Assembly (NCBI GenBank): GCA_024404675.1
Contig: JAKSPO010000001.1
Location: 248,001-312,000, forward strand
DNA: 64,000 nt
DNA from: Lachnospiraceae bacterium
GTDB lineage: Bacteria > Bacillota > Clostridia > Lachnospirales > Lachnospiraceae
Direction of reading: 5' to 3'
Positions 43,857-52,245 of the stretch are shown one piece after another. Both the position numbers and the translations under genes were made by a program. The notes under the pieces were generated by a model. It made no database searches, was not told the DNA's origin, and saw only the letters and a list, made by a program, of their open reading frames with translations. Positions within the stretch are counted from its first letter, which is position 1. Each line of letters opens with the position of its first letter.

Positions 43857-46331
43857 ATGAAGACTAAGGCAGAAAACAAACAATTGAATCTGCGTGACAC
43901 CTATATACAGCAGACCGGTCTGGTGCTTTCCGACATGAATTATATGTCTCTTTCAAAGCGCGATAAGTTGATCGTATGCCTTGTAAAGGCTGTCCTTATC
44001 TTTTCTGTAACGATGGGACTCAATCTGCTTGTTATTACAAGCTTCGAGCTTCCGTGCAGCATCGTCGTTATCACTGCGTTTGCGGCACTTCTTTCATTTG
44101 CCTTATCACTTTTATATATCAGAAGACTGTATTTTAACATCGGTTATATTGGTTTGTTACTTCTGTTCATTGGCATGGCCTATGCACTTCTCAGATACGC
44201 CAACAGTGGTATGAACGCCATTGTGAATATTATTATGGAGGCTGTTGACCGTAAGCTGAATCTCGGCGGTGTGAGAGTATACCAGGAGTTATATACCAAT
44301 CGATTCGTTTCCATAACCAGCTGTCTACTGTTGATTATGTTTCTTGAAGTATGCTTTTTGAATTCTCTGATATCGGAATATATGTCAGGATGCGGCGTAT
44401 TTCTTGTGATCTATCCTCTGTTCCAGCTTTGTATCTATCTCGACGATACTGTGAATTTTTTCTGTCTTGCCATGATATTCATTCCGATCGTCTGCTGTAT
44501 GATACTAAAGCGTTCAAGGCGTTTTCGTCTATCTCTGAATAAGCAGGAACTTGGTTACCATTTTACCAAAAACAAGATTGCCTTTAACGGTCGTTCCTTC
44601 AAAAAGACCAATGTCATCATGTCCGTATTCAGTGGAATTGTTGCTGCAGTCGTTCTGATCCTTTCAATCCTTTTTGCTAAAGCTATGCCTTTCTCCTTAA
44701 GAAGCGGTCACAGCGCGTGGAAGGATATGACCGATCAGGATGTTGCTGAATTTGCTATGAACGGCTTTTCGGGTTACTTTAACAGCTATTATGCTACCGG
44801 TGGTATCAGTGGTGGTAAGCTTGGCGGTGTGAGAGAGGTAACACTTGATTTTCAGACCGACCTGATCGTTCGATATGTTCCCTATGCGAATGAATCTCTT
44901 TACCTGAAGGCTTTTGTTGCCGGTACCTATAATAAGAATCAATGGATACGCGTAAAGGATTTCGACGGGCTGTTTCGCCAACCGTACTATTTTTCACCGG
45001 AAAGTGATCGTCTGGTGAATATCGAGAGCAATTACTTACTCTCGCTACTTAATAGCGGTGTAGGTGATACAGCAACTGCTCAGATGACGATTACCAATAT
45101 CGATGCTGACAGAAAGTATTATTATTACCCTTATTATACGAATCTTAACAGTGCTGAGATTTCTATGCGAGGCGGTGAGCCTCGTTCCATCACGGGCGAT
45201 ATTGTTACCGGTAAGATGCCTTCCTCGAACCGATACACCTTGACCTTCCAGCCTTTACTCAATAAAACGCTTGCTTATCAGGCGAATATCAGAGAGGATG
45301 ATACCGAACTATACAGGGATTTTGTTTATAACCATTATCTCGATGTTCCAACCAACTTACAGAATCTTTTAAATACCATCTGTGTCGAGCAGAATTTCCA
45401 CGGAAATACGATGGAGATTGTCAATCAGATTCGAAACTATTTCTTTAAAAACTATACCTATACACTTTCTCCCGGTAAGACACCTGCCAATCGTGATTTC
45501 ATCACATATTTTCTTACCAGACAGAAGAAGGGATATTGCGCGCATTTTGCCTCCGCAGGTGCCATGCTGTTACGTCAGATGGGCATCCCTACGCGTTATG
45601 TAGAGGGCTATTGTGTAGATATGGGTACCGTTGCTGATTCCGATGCGGTCTTAGACGAAGACTGGGAAGATTGGTACGAGGGAGATTATATTCTTGACAG
45701 CAAGGGTAATCAGATATATGTCGTAGAGGTTGAAGTAAACGATTCAAAGGCACACTGCTGGGTTGAAGTATATATAGACGGATTTGGATGGATGCCGGTA
45801 GAACTGACAACCGGCAGGCAGGAGAATACCGCAGAGAATGCTGACTTCTGGGCTAACTTCCGTAATCTGTTCGGTAACGACGAGGATAATGAATCACCGC
45901 TTCAGAATCTTACCAATCAGCTAAGAGGTCTTGGAAACGGAATCATGATAGTAATCGCTATAGCAGCCGGAATTCTTGTTATCATTCTTCTGTTGCTTAG
46001 ATTTATTAGCTCTTATCGAATATATTATTTGAATAACAACAGAAGATTAATCAATCAATATGTTTTACTTAACAAGTTACTGAATCGTTATCAGTTGACC
46101 GAAGCCGGCAATGTATATCACAAAAAAGCCGCGGAGATTGCTGTTTCTTACGGAATCAGCGAGCAGCTTTCATATGATTATATTCATGCAGTAGAAAAGG
46201 CCAGCTTCAGTAATGAAAAGCTGACCCATGAATCATTAAATCAGGCAACAACAGTATTCCGTATGTACCTTAAGGAAATACGTAGGAGAGTACCGTTCCT
46301 GTCAAAAATTAAGCTTTTGATCAAATACTAG
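43857..46331 (+). CDS. Transglutaminase-like membrane protein (TgpA type)
   Basis: 824 residues. About six N-terminal transmembrane helices (about 38-265), a large extracytoplasmic part with the transglutaminase-like core (C561 in KKGYCAHFASAGAML, H633 in KAHCWVEVY, and GWMPVELTTG where many members have Asp), a further helix near 700 and a cytosolic tail. Probably a protease- or transglutaminase-type enzyme acting at the surface. Third gene of the MoxR operon. Its stop codon shares CTAG with the convergent recombinase gene. Confidence 0.92.
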   Translation: MKTKAENKQLNLRDTYIQQTGLVLSDMNYMSLSKRDKLIVCLVKAVLIFSVTMGLNLLVITSFELPCSIVVITAFAALLSFALSLLYIRRLYFNIGYIGLLLLFIGMAYALLRYANSGMNAIVNIIMEAVDRKLNLGGVRVYQELYTNRFVSITSCLLLIMFLEVCFLNSLISEYMSGCGVFLVIYPLFQLCIYLDDTVNFFCLAMIFIPIVCCMILKRSRRFRLSLNKQELGYHFTKNKIAFNGRSFKKTNVIMSVFSGIVAAVVLILSILFAKAMPFSLRSGHSAWKDMTDQDVAEFAMNGFSGYFNSYYATGGISGGKLGGVREVTLDFQTDLIVRYVPYANESLYLKAFVAGTYNKNQWIRVKDFDGLFRQPYYFSPESDRLVNIESNYLLSLLNSGVGDTATAQMTITNIDADRKYYYYPYYTNLNSAEISMRGGEPRSITGDIVTGKMPSSNRYTLTFQPLLNKTLAYQANIREDDTELYRDFVYNHYLDVPTNLQNLLNTICVEQNFHGNTMEIVNQIRNYFFKNYTYTLSPGKTPANRDFITYFLTRQKKGYCAHFASAGAMLLRQMGIPTRYVEGYCVDMGTVADSDAVLDEDWEDWYEGDYILDSKGNQIYVVEVEVNDSKAHCWVEVYIDGFGWMPVELTTGRQENTAENADFWANFRNLFGNDEDNESPLQNLTNQLRGLGNGIMIVIAIAAGILVIILLLLRFISSYRIYYLNNNRRLINQYVLLNKLLNRYQLTEAGNVYHKKAAEIAVSYGISEQLSYDYIHAVEKASFSNEKLTHESLNQATTVFRMYLKEIRRRVPFLSKIKLLIKY

Positions 46332-47380
46332 TCCTTTCTTAAATGAACCTTATCGCGAGCAGATCTGCGTCGTTCATCCTCTAAGGCCGCATAATGCTTT
46401 CTGGTGGTATTTACATCCTTATGGCCAAGTACATCGGCCACCAGATAAATATCGCCTGTTTCGCGATATAAAGCGGTACCGTAGGTACTTCTAAGCTTAT
46501 GGGGCGTAATATGCTTTAAGGGAATGCATTTCTGCGCATATTTCTTAACAAGATTCTCAGCTGCACGAACAGTCAGACGACGCATCTGGCCGGATAGAAA
46601 CAAGGCATCTTCATGGCCTTCTTTGGTTTCCTGCGACTTACGAATCTCAAGATAATTAAGCAGAGCTTCGCGAACCTCATCACCAAAATATACAAAAGCC
46701 TCATAGCCGCCTTTTCGAACAACCTTCATACGATCATTATCGAAATCCAGGTCTTTTATGTCTAATCCAATACATTCCGAAATTCGAACACCTGTTCCAA
46801 GCAGTAATGTAAGTAATGCGAGGTCTCTAAGCTTATTCCTTTGAAAAAAGGCATTCTGACGACTTGTACCATAATATTCATGTTCCACACAATCTAACAA
46901 TGCAGCGGTTTCGTTCGGTTCCAGGCGAATAATTGCCTTTTCATGAAGCTTAGGAATTGCCACCTGAATCGCAGGATTATTCTCAACAGAATGATTCTTA
47001 TACAGATAATTATAGAATGATCGTAAGGAACTGATTTTGCGCTTGATACCGCGTTCATTGTTCGTAATCACGGAATCATCCTTACGATATACCTTGAGAT
47101 AATCCAAATATTCCTCAATATCATAGGATTGTAATTCCGACAGAATTGATAAAGGAATGTCACGAATCGGTTTCCCTTTTAATGTAGGATTCGTTGCTGC
47201 AAGATATTCAAAGAAAACCTTCAAATCAATCGCATAAGCAATTCTTGTTCGTGATGCAGTAACTTGTTCAATACCACGAAAATACGTTCCACAATACGGA
47301 GGAAGTTCCATACGAAGTTCACGCAAGCGAATCTCGTTATCGATATTATTTTGTTCAGAATAGGACTTGTTGTCAGCCAT
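46328..47380 (-). CDS. xerS: XerS-like single tyrosine recombinase
   Basis: 350 residues, about 50 longer than XerC/XerD. Catalytic set complete: R199 (GTGVRIS), K223 (VRKGG), H294 and R297 (HKLRSTYG), H320 (LGHKDVN) and Y330. The long N-terminal core-binding region (LPPYCGTYFRGIEQ, IPLSILSELQSYDIEEYLDYLK) resembles the XerS family that resolves chromosome dimers alone in streptococci/lactococci. ATG 47380 lies after GAGG. Its stop overlaps the convergent transglutaminase gene's stop. A generic integrase is less likely because no element genes surround it. Confidence 0.82.
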   Translation of the reverse strand: MADNKSYSEQNNIDNEIRLRELRMELPPYCGTYFRGIEQVTASRTRIAYAIDLKVFFEYLAATNPTLKGKPIRDIPLSILSELQSYDIEEYLDYLKVYRKDDSVITNNERGIKRKISSLRSFYNYLYKNHSVENNPAIQVAIPKLHEKAIIRLEPNETAALLDCVEHEYYGTSRQNAFFQRNKLRDLALLTLLLGTGVRISECIGLDIKDLDFDNDRMKVVRKGGYEAFVYFGDEVREALLNYLEIRKSQETKEGHEDALFLSGQMRRLTVRAAENLVKKYAQKCIPLKHITPHKLRSTYGTALYRETGDIYLVADVLGHKDVNTTRKHYAALEDERRRSARDKVHLRKD

Positions 47381-47432
47381 ATCAAAAAACCTCAAAGAAA
47401 AAGAATCCGGCACATTATAGGGCCTTAATGGA

Positions 47433-47461
47433 ATTATAGCACTATTCCGGCTTAAAATCAA
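47433..47461 (-). promoter_or_regulatory. Promoter of the xerS-like gene
   Basis: TTGATT, 17 bp, TATAAT with extended TGC on the minus strand. Confidence 0.75.
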
Positions 47462-47462
47462 C

Positions 47463-47500
47463 ATATTTCTTCGTTAAACCTGTGTTTAGCGAAGAAATAT
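47463..47500. repeat. 38-bp near-perfect palindrome next to the xerS-like promoter (candidate dif site)
   Basis: ATATTTCTTCGTTAAAC and GTTTAGCGAAGAAATAT pair over 17 bp with one mismatch, separated by CTGT. It begins 1 bp outside the -35 box. There is no T tract and the upstream gene already has a terminator. In streptococci the recombination site of XerS lies beside its gene. Confidence 0.8.
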
Positions 47501-47527
47501 ATTGACAAGTTCACTGCGCTACCCCTT

Positions 47528-47557
47528 TGAATTTCGCCCCGCAGGGGCCAAAATTCA
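47528..47557. repeat. Second imperfect inverted repeat in the same gap
   Basis: TGAATTT-CG-CCCC, GCA, GGGG-CCA-AAATTCA. GC-rich core in AT flanks. Could be a hairpin or a recombinase site. Confidence 0.6.
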
Positions 47558-47594
47558 TTCACTTCATTCTGTAAAAGCCTCCTGCAAATCACAT

Positions 47595-47626
47595 AAAAAA
47601 ACGACCTGCATTGCTGCAAGTCGTTT
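47595..47626 (-). terminator. Terminator of the blaI-like gene
   Basis: On the minus strand AAACGACTTGCA/TGCAGGTCGTTT with one wobble pair and a 4-nt loop, followed by seven T. Confidence 0.88.
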
Positions 47627-47639
47627 CAAAATAATTCAA

Positions 47640-48014
47640 TTATAATAAGCGTCTGTACTGGGAGTCAAGAATCTTTCTTAATTCACGAACTTCTTCGGCA
47701 TCCAGATTCTGCTTAGCAAGGAATTCTGTGAAGAATGCGATCAATTCGCCGCCAAAAACCTTATCGATCAAAGCTCTTGTCTCAATCTGCTGAACTTCAT
47801 TCTTCGTAATTACAGCCTTACAGACAAACCCGGGATCCTCACGCTTTACGGCGCCTTTTTCAATCAAGCGCTTGATTACTGTATACGTGGTGTTTTTCTC
47901 CCAACCGATATAGTCTTTTATTATTTTTGCAATATCTTTTGCAGCCAGGCTCTGATTGGACCATAGCAATTCCATGACATTCAATTCGCCTTCGTGCAGT
48001 CTAATATCTCCCAT
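47640..48014 (-). CDS. BlaI/MecI/CopY-family transcriptional repressor
   Basis: 124 residues. Winged helix-turn-helix (about 8-75; LHEGELNVMELLW, KDIAKIIKDYIGWEKNTTYTVIKRLIEKGAV) and a C-terminal dimerisation helix region, as in BlaI. Relatives repress beta-lactamase or metal-transport genes and usually sit beside a BlaR/MecR sensor-protease; none is present here, so it is an orphan. ATG 48014 chosen over TTG 48023. Several palindromes upstream suggest autoregulation. Confidence 0.88.
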   Translation of the reverse strand: MGDIRLHEGELNVMELLWSNQSLAAKDIAKIIKDYIGWEKNTTYTVIKRLIEKGAVKREDPGFVCKAVITKNEVQQIETRALIDKVFGGELIAFFTEFLAKQNLDAEEVRELRKILDSQYRRLL

Positions 48015-48043
48015 AAATAACAACCATCCCTATACCTTTTAAA

Positions 48044-48058
48044 TACATTACTGATGTA
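48044..48058. promoter_or_regulatory. Operator-like palindrome 1 of the blaI-like gene
   Basis: TACATTACTGATGTA, 5-bp TACAT/ATGTA arms. TACA/TGTA half-sites are typical of BlaI-family operators. In the mRNA leader. Confidence 0.6.
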
Positions 48059-48063
48059 AATAC

Positions 48064-48076
48064 TACTACATTAGTA
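48064..48076. promoter_or_regulatory. Operator-like palindrome 2 of the blaI-like gene
   Basis: TACTACATTAGTA (TACTA/TAGTA arms), close to the mec/bla operator half-site TACTACA. Confidence 0.6.
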
Positions 48077-48092
48077 CGCTTCGGTATGTTTT

Positions 48093-48121
48093 ATTCTACA
48101 TAATTAGAATTATGTTGTCAA
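48093..48121 (-). promoter_or_regulatory. Promoter of the blaI-like gene
   Basis: TTGACA, 17 bp, TAGAAT on the minus strand. Confidence 0.75.
48099..48114. repeat. Palindrome filling the blaI-like promoter spacer
   Basis: CATAATT-AG-AATTATG, 7-bp perfect arms exactly between -35 and -10. Confidence 0.6.
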
Positions 48122-48134
48122 TTGATAATTGACA
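48116..48134. repeat. Palindrome covering the blaI-like -35
   Basis: TGTCAATT-GAT-AATTGACA, 8-bp perfect arms; contains TTGACA on both strands. Lies 20 bp past the stop of the ATPase gene, so it could also be that gene's 3' hairpin. Confidence 0.6.
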
Positions 48135-48153
48135 TATTCCGTCGACTATTTTT

Positions 48154-49413
48154 TCAAAATTGTGTTAGCTCAAGAAAATAATACTGTATGTTGTGGTCGG
48201 CATTTTTCGGTTGATTTTTCTTATCTGTCGGGTTCAAAAAATAACGATTCTTTAACCCCTTCACAATATCCGAAGCATTATTAGTCGCATCGATTATATC
48301 CTTTGCTCGATAGGTAATGATGCAATTCTTGCCGATATATGGAATGTAACGATTTCGTCCCCACCTGAGTGCTTCTACCCTATCAGCCTGATTCGAAACA
48401 ACATGATACAGGTAATTCTGATAGATATATTCAGGAAGCTCTTCCCCGGCATCCATCTTTAAAAAGCAGTCATAATCCGAAAGGATATACCGAAGCATTC
48501 CGCAATCAGCAGGTTCAAATCTATAGAGGTTATCCGAGACATTGATTCGGGTAAATATACGATTATCTGAAAGATATTGCAGTGTCGCCTGATACTCCTT
48601 CAGCTGCGCGCCTCTTCGAATATGTCCGGGATGAAAGGCTCCTCGATTCTCTGTTCCATACTTCTTAATATACGAAAGAAGCTGCATAATTTGGGTATAA
48701 CTGACTCCCTCCGGCATATCCTTTGTATAGCGTAATACCGTTGTGGAATACAGATATTCCTGGATTCGGTAAAGCTCGGAAATATCTGTACGGTTCGCGA
48801 TATACTGCCTGATTGCCTCCGGATAGCCACCTACCAGTAGATAATCGTGGAACAGCTCTCGCACCTCATCGTCAATCATATCCGGCAAATCATGCTTACT
48901 TTCATATTGTGTTTTTAAGATTTCAGCGTAATTCTCCCCTTCAATCGAAGAAACCGCCTCTAAAAACTCATAAAACGAAAATGTAGGCACGAACAAGTTT
49001 TGTACAATATTCTTACCACAAGAGTCATTAAGCTTCAAATAATCGATTCTGGAGGTTGTTACAGCCAATCGATACGGTAAGTCCCCCGAAAGCATCACAG
49101 AAGCCTTCTCGTAAAGTACCTCGACACTGTCAAGGATCAGATAAAGCTTATTTCTAACCGCCGATTCGTCCATTAAAAAGAACTCGGACAAATAAGCCAC
49201 CAGTCCGCTACCATCGGAAAGCGCCTTCATAAGGCCGGTTCGAAACTCAATATCGGTATTCAAATCACAGATAATGTAGCTACGAATTCCTTCATTTTCA
49301 CAAAAACTACGTAGAAGATACGATTTGCCGACGCCGGGCGGGCCATACAGAACAAGCGGCGCTTCCGACTTACTCATACACTGCTTGATTGTATGCTCTA
49401 ATGTACGCTTCAT
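48154..49413 (-). CDS. AAA-family ATPase of the DUF4143 type
   Basis: 419 residues. Walker A GPPGVGKS (24-31); Walker B-like LYLILDSVEVL; FSFYEFLEAV; DYLLVGGYPEAIRQY, a segment typical of AAA_14/DUF4143 ATPases. The C-terminal half should carry the nuclease-like DUF4143 fold. Such proteins are widespread in anaerobes with no settled role. Its ATG overlaps the rluD stop by 4 bp, an unusual coupling with a translation gene. Confidence 0.85.
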   Translation of the reverse strand: MKRTLEHTIKQCMSKSEAPLVLYGPPGVGKSYLLRSFCENEGIRSYIICDLNTDIEFRTGLMKALSDGSGLVAYLSEFFLMDESAVRNKLYLILDSVEVLYEKASVMLSGDLPYRLAVTTSRIDYLKLNDSCGKNIVQNLFVPTFSFYEFLEAVSSIEGENYAEILKTQYESKHDLPDMIDDEVRELFHDYLLVGGYPEAIRQYIANRTDISELYRIQEYLYSTTVLRYTKDMPEGVSYTQIMQLLSYIKKYGTENRGAFHPGHIRRGAQLKEYQATLQYLSDNRIFTRINVSDNLYRFEPADCGMLRYILSDYDCFLKMDAGEELPEYIYQNYLYHVVSNQADRVEALRWGRNRYIPYIGKNCIITYRAKDIIDATNNASDIVKGLKNRYFLNPTDKKNQPKNADHNIQYYFLELTQF

Positions 49414-50333
49414 GAACCCAACTTCCTTAACTTTTCAATTAATTCCTTAAAATAAGGCGGTAAATCCGCAGAAAATTCAACATATTCACCGCTTAAGGGA
49501 TGAATAAATCCAAGAATTCCTGCATGCAATACCTGCCCGTTCGTATCATAGGGCTGCTTCTCGCTTCCATATACGGTATCCCCGAGAAGCGAATGACCAA
49601 TCGAGGACATATGTACGCGAATCTGGTGCGTTCTGCCCGTTTCAAGCTGACAGGAAAGTAATGTGTATTTTTTACCAAAATGCTCTAAAACATGATAATG
49701 TGTCACCGCATGACGACCGTCCCGAACAATGGCCATCTTCTTACGGTCCACGGGATGACGACCAATCGGAGCATCAACCACGCCGTCCTCCTTTACATTG
49801 CCGTTTACAATGCAATAATAGACTCTTTTGATGGAATGCTCCGCAAGCTGTTTAGAAAGGCTCAGGTGTGCCCGGTCGTTCTTACAGGCAACCAAAACTC
49901 CGGTAGTATCCTTATCAATACGATGCACAATTCCCGGTCGAAGCTCGCCGTTGATTCCGGAAAGATTCTTACAATGATACAGTAAAGCATTGACCATCGT
50001 GCCGGTATAATGCCCATTTGCCGGATGAACGACCATATTCTTCGGCTTGTTGATTAGTATCACATCCTCATCCTCGTAAACGATATCAAGCGGAATATTC
50101 TCTGCCTTAAGCTCTGTTTCCTCAGGTGCAGGAACCGTAACGCTTAGCTTGTCGCCGGCCTTAACCTTGGTGGATGTTTTGGTAACCACTTTATCTGAAA
50201 TAGACACAAGACCGTCTCGAATTAATTGTTCCGCACGAGAACGCGTAAGCTCTTCGTCGCAATCGGCAATGGCTTTATCAAGACGAATGCCATCCTGGTC
50301 ATACTCTATGTAATAGGTTCTCTCCTGTTCCAT
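49410..50333 (-). CDS. rluD: RluD-family 23S rRNA pseudouridine synthase
   Basis: 307 residues. S4 domain (about 15-68; IRLDKAIADCDEELTRSRAEQLI) then the pseudouridine synthase core with catalytic D140 in HRIDKDTTG and the LETGRTHQIRVHMSSIGHSLLGD motif. Follows lspA, as usual in Firmicutes. Confidence 0.94.
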   Translation of the reverse strand: MEQERTYYIEYDQDGIRLDKAIADCDEELTRSRAEQLIRDGLVSISDKVVTKTSTKVKAGDKLSVTVPAPEETELKAENIPLDIVYEDEDVILINKPKNMVVHPANGHYTGTMVNALLYHCKNLSGINGELRPGIVHRIDKDTTGVLVACKNDRAHLSLSKQLAEHSIKRVYYCIVNGNVKEDGVVDAPIGRHPVDRKKMAIVRDGRHAVTHYHVLEHFGKKYTLLSCQLETGRTHQIRVHMSSIGHSLLGDTVYGSEKQPYDTNGQVLHAGILGFIHPLSGEYVEFSADLPPYFKELIEKLRKLGS

Positions 50334-50354
50334 ATGCTCTCCCGGTATAAAGAA

Positions 50355-50378
50355 GACGAGTCATTATTTTGACTCGTC
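50355..50378 (-). terminator. Hairpin overlapping the lspA stop codon
   Basis: GACGAGTCA/TGACTCGTC with a 6-nt loop that contains the lspA stop. On the minus strand it is followed by TTCTTTAT. Probably a partial terminator between lspA and rluD. Confidence 0.6.
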
Positions 50379-50909
50379 CTTCGTGTTGTCTTTCTTGTCT
50401 GTGCCAAAGAATGGCAGGAAACTAAGCTCATCATCGGTATGATAAAAGCATACCAGATAAAGCAGTACAAAAATCGCTACTGTCACATAAATGTCAGCAA
50501 CATTGAATATCGGAAAATTAATCAGTTCAAAATATATAAAATCCGTAACGAAGCCGAACACAATTCGATCAATCAGATTACCAATCGCACCTGCTACAAT
50601 GAAAAGCATCACAAAATACATTGCGACATATCTTCTGCCCCTCGGGATTCTTACCATCAGGTAGATAAACAGAATAAGAATGCCGATGGAAATGATTGAA
50701 AGGAGGTCGTATTTACCTTGAAACAAGCCCCATACGGCGCCACGATTCTCCAGATATTGAAAGCAAAGAACCCCGGGAATCAGTTCAACCTTCTTCGGTG
50801 GATTGACAAGGCTCTGACGAACCAGATGCTTTGTAACCTGATCAAGAATCACAAGAACAATCGGCAGAAACAATAAATATATTTTATAATTATTCTTTAT
50901 CTGCTTCAT
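50364..50909 (-). CDS. lspA: Signal peptidase II
   Basis: Prolipoprotein signal peptidase, which cleaves lipobox peptides such as those of the lipoproteins elsewhere in this window. 181 residues, four transmembrane helices. Conserved LENRGAVWG, GNLIDRI (D114), VTDFIYF (D123) and FNVADIYV (D139); D123 and D139 correspond to the catalytic pair. Acidic/lysine C-terminal tail. Starts inside the end of divIVA. Confidence 0.95.
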   Translation of the reverse strand: MKQIKNNYKIYLLFLPIVLVILDQVTKHLVRQSLVNPPKKVELIPGVLCFQYLENRGAVWGLFQGKYDLLSIISIGILILFIYLMVRIPRGRRYVAMYFVMLFIVAGAIGNLIDRIVFGFVTDFIYFELINFPIFNVADIYVTVAIFVLLYLVCFYHTDDELSFLPFFGTDKKDNTKDESK

Positions 50910-51408
50910 CCTTGTTCACGCTCTGAAGATATTCCGTATATGCCTCAAATTCCTTCATGTTAATCTGAAAAACCTTACTCTCAAGAAGCTCCTTCTGCGA
51001 CTCGATGAGCCCCATGCACTGGGAACGGTAGCTTTCATACTGCTGCATAAGCTTCAAGGTCTGTGTATGCAGATCCTGCAGCTGCTTCTCTGCGTTGTTG
51101 CGAATCATCTGTGCATCCGCAAGTGCCTGCTTGTGAATCCCCTTCGCATCCTTCTCTGCAGCAAGCTTGGTCTCCTCAGCAGACTTCTCTGCAAGCACCA
51201 AAGCCTTATGCAAGGACTTCTCAATCGTCAAATAATACTGCACACGGTCATTCAATGTACTGACCTTGTCCGTAAGCTCAAGATTCTGACGGTACAATAC
51301 CTCATAATCCTTGTTGAGCTGTTCCATAAAGCTGTCAACCTGACCCTTGCTGTAACCGCTTGCAGAGGTCTTAAACTTCGTATTCTGAATTTCTACCGGT
51401 GTCAGCAT
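50890..51408 (-). CDS. divIVA: DivIVA-domain protein
   Basis: 172 residues. N-terminal lipid-binding domain (LTPVEIQNTKFKTSASGYSKGQVDSFM) then a long coiled coil. Localises to negatively curved membrane at septum and poles and organises division or growth machinery. Follows sepF by about 12 bp and overlaps lspA by 20 bp. Confidence 0.94.
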   Translation of the reverse strand: MLTPVEIQNTKFKTSASGYSKGQVDSFMEQLNKDYEVLYRQNLELTDKVSTLNDRVQYYLTIEKSLHKALVLAEKSAEETKLAAEKDAKGIHKQALADAQMIRNNAEKQLQDLHTQTLKLMQQYESYRSQCMGLIESQKELLESKVFQINMKEFEAYTEYLQSVNKDEADKE

Positions 51409-51420
51409 AATATTCTCCCC

Positions 51421-52230
51421 TTATCTTCTGTTGAATGTCGGTACACCCATGCTCTCCTGATTCATCAAGGAGTTGAAATCGCCTGTAACCTCAATGTCAC
51501 GAGGCGTAAGAAGAAATACAAGATTGGAAACCTGTCTCCATTCTGCATTGATTGTATAAACACAGCCGCATACAAAGTCCATCACACGCTGCGTGTTCTG
51601 TGCATCAAAGCCCTCGAAATTGATGATGATCGGATTACCGCTAATCAGAATATCACAGATCTCGCTGGCATCCTCAAAGCTCTTCGGCTTAATAAAGGTA
51701 ACGCCAAGAGCATCCCGGGTAGTCGGCTGTGCAACAGGAGCCGGTGCAGTATATGCAGGCTGGCGATAGGTATTCTGCTGAACCACAGGTTCCTCGTTCG
51801 GTACCGTCTGAAGACGAGGATTCTGCTGACGGTACTGCTGTGCTTCCTTTGCCTTATAACGCTGCTCAAAGGTTGTAGTACCCTTCGAATAACCGCTTCT
51901 TCTCTCCTGGATAGAAACTGTGTTGTTATCATAAAGAGGTGTACGATTATTTGCGGAAGGTCTCTGGGCCTTCGGTGCCTCACTTGCTACCTCATAAGGC
52001 TCGTTGTCATAATACTCATCCTCCACAGGCTGCTGCTTCGGTGCCTTCTTACGAGACAAAGCCTCCTTAAACGAGAACTTCGGCTCAGCATCACGCTGTG
52101 CCTTCTTCTCCTTCTTCAGACGCTCCTTCTCCTCCTCAGCGGCAAGATAATCGTCATAATCGTCGTAATCGTCAAAGTCACTGTCATCATTCAGCTTCAA
52201 GGATTCAATAATGTTCTTAAAAAAACCCAT
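51421..52230 (-). CDS. sepF: Cell division protein SepF
   Basis: 269 residues, longer than the usual ~150 because of a charged, Gln/Arg-rich linker. N-terminal amphipathic membrane-binding helix (MGFFKNIIESLKL), acidic Asp/Tyr stretch, linker (about 60-165), then the SepF fold (about 170-260; VTFIKPKSFEDASEICDILISGNPIIINFEGFD). Links FtsZ filaments to the membrane. Between yggS and divIVA as in other Firmicutes. Confidence 0.95.
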   Translation of the reverse strand: MGFFKNIIESLKLNDDSDFDDYDDYDDYLAAEEEKERLKKEKKAQRDAEPKFSFKEALSRKKAPKQQPVEDEYYDNEPYEVASEAPKAQRPSANNRTPLYDNNTVSIQERRSGYSKGTTTFEQRYKAKEAQQYRQQNPRLQTVPNEEPVVQQNTYRQPAYTAPAPVAQPTTRDALGVTFIKPKSFEDASEICDILISGNPIIINFEGFDAQNTQRVMDFVCGCVYTINAEWRQVSNLVFLLTPRDIEVTGDFNSLMNQESMGVPTFNRR

Positions 52231-52245
52231 CGGTGTGCTCCCCTT

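Noticed and set aside
46328-47380. Integrase of a prophage or conjugative element
   Set aside because: No excisionase, phage, relaxase or attachment duplication nearby; neighbours are ordinary chromosomal genes.
47463-47500. Intrinsic terminator of the blaI-like gene
   Set aside because: No T run on either strand and a strong terminator already lies just after that gene.
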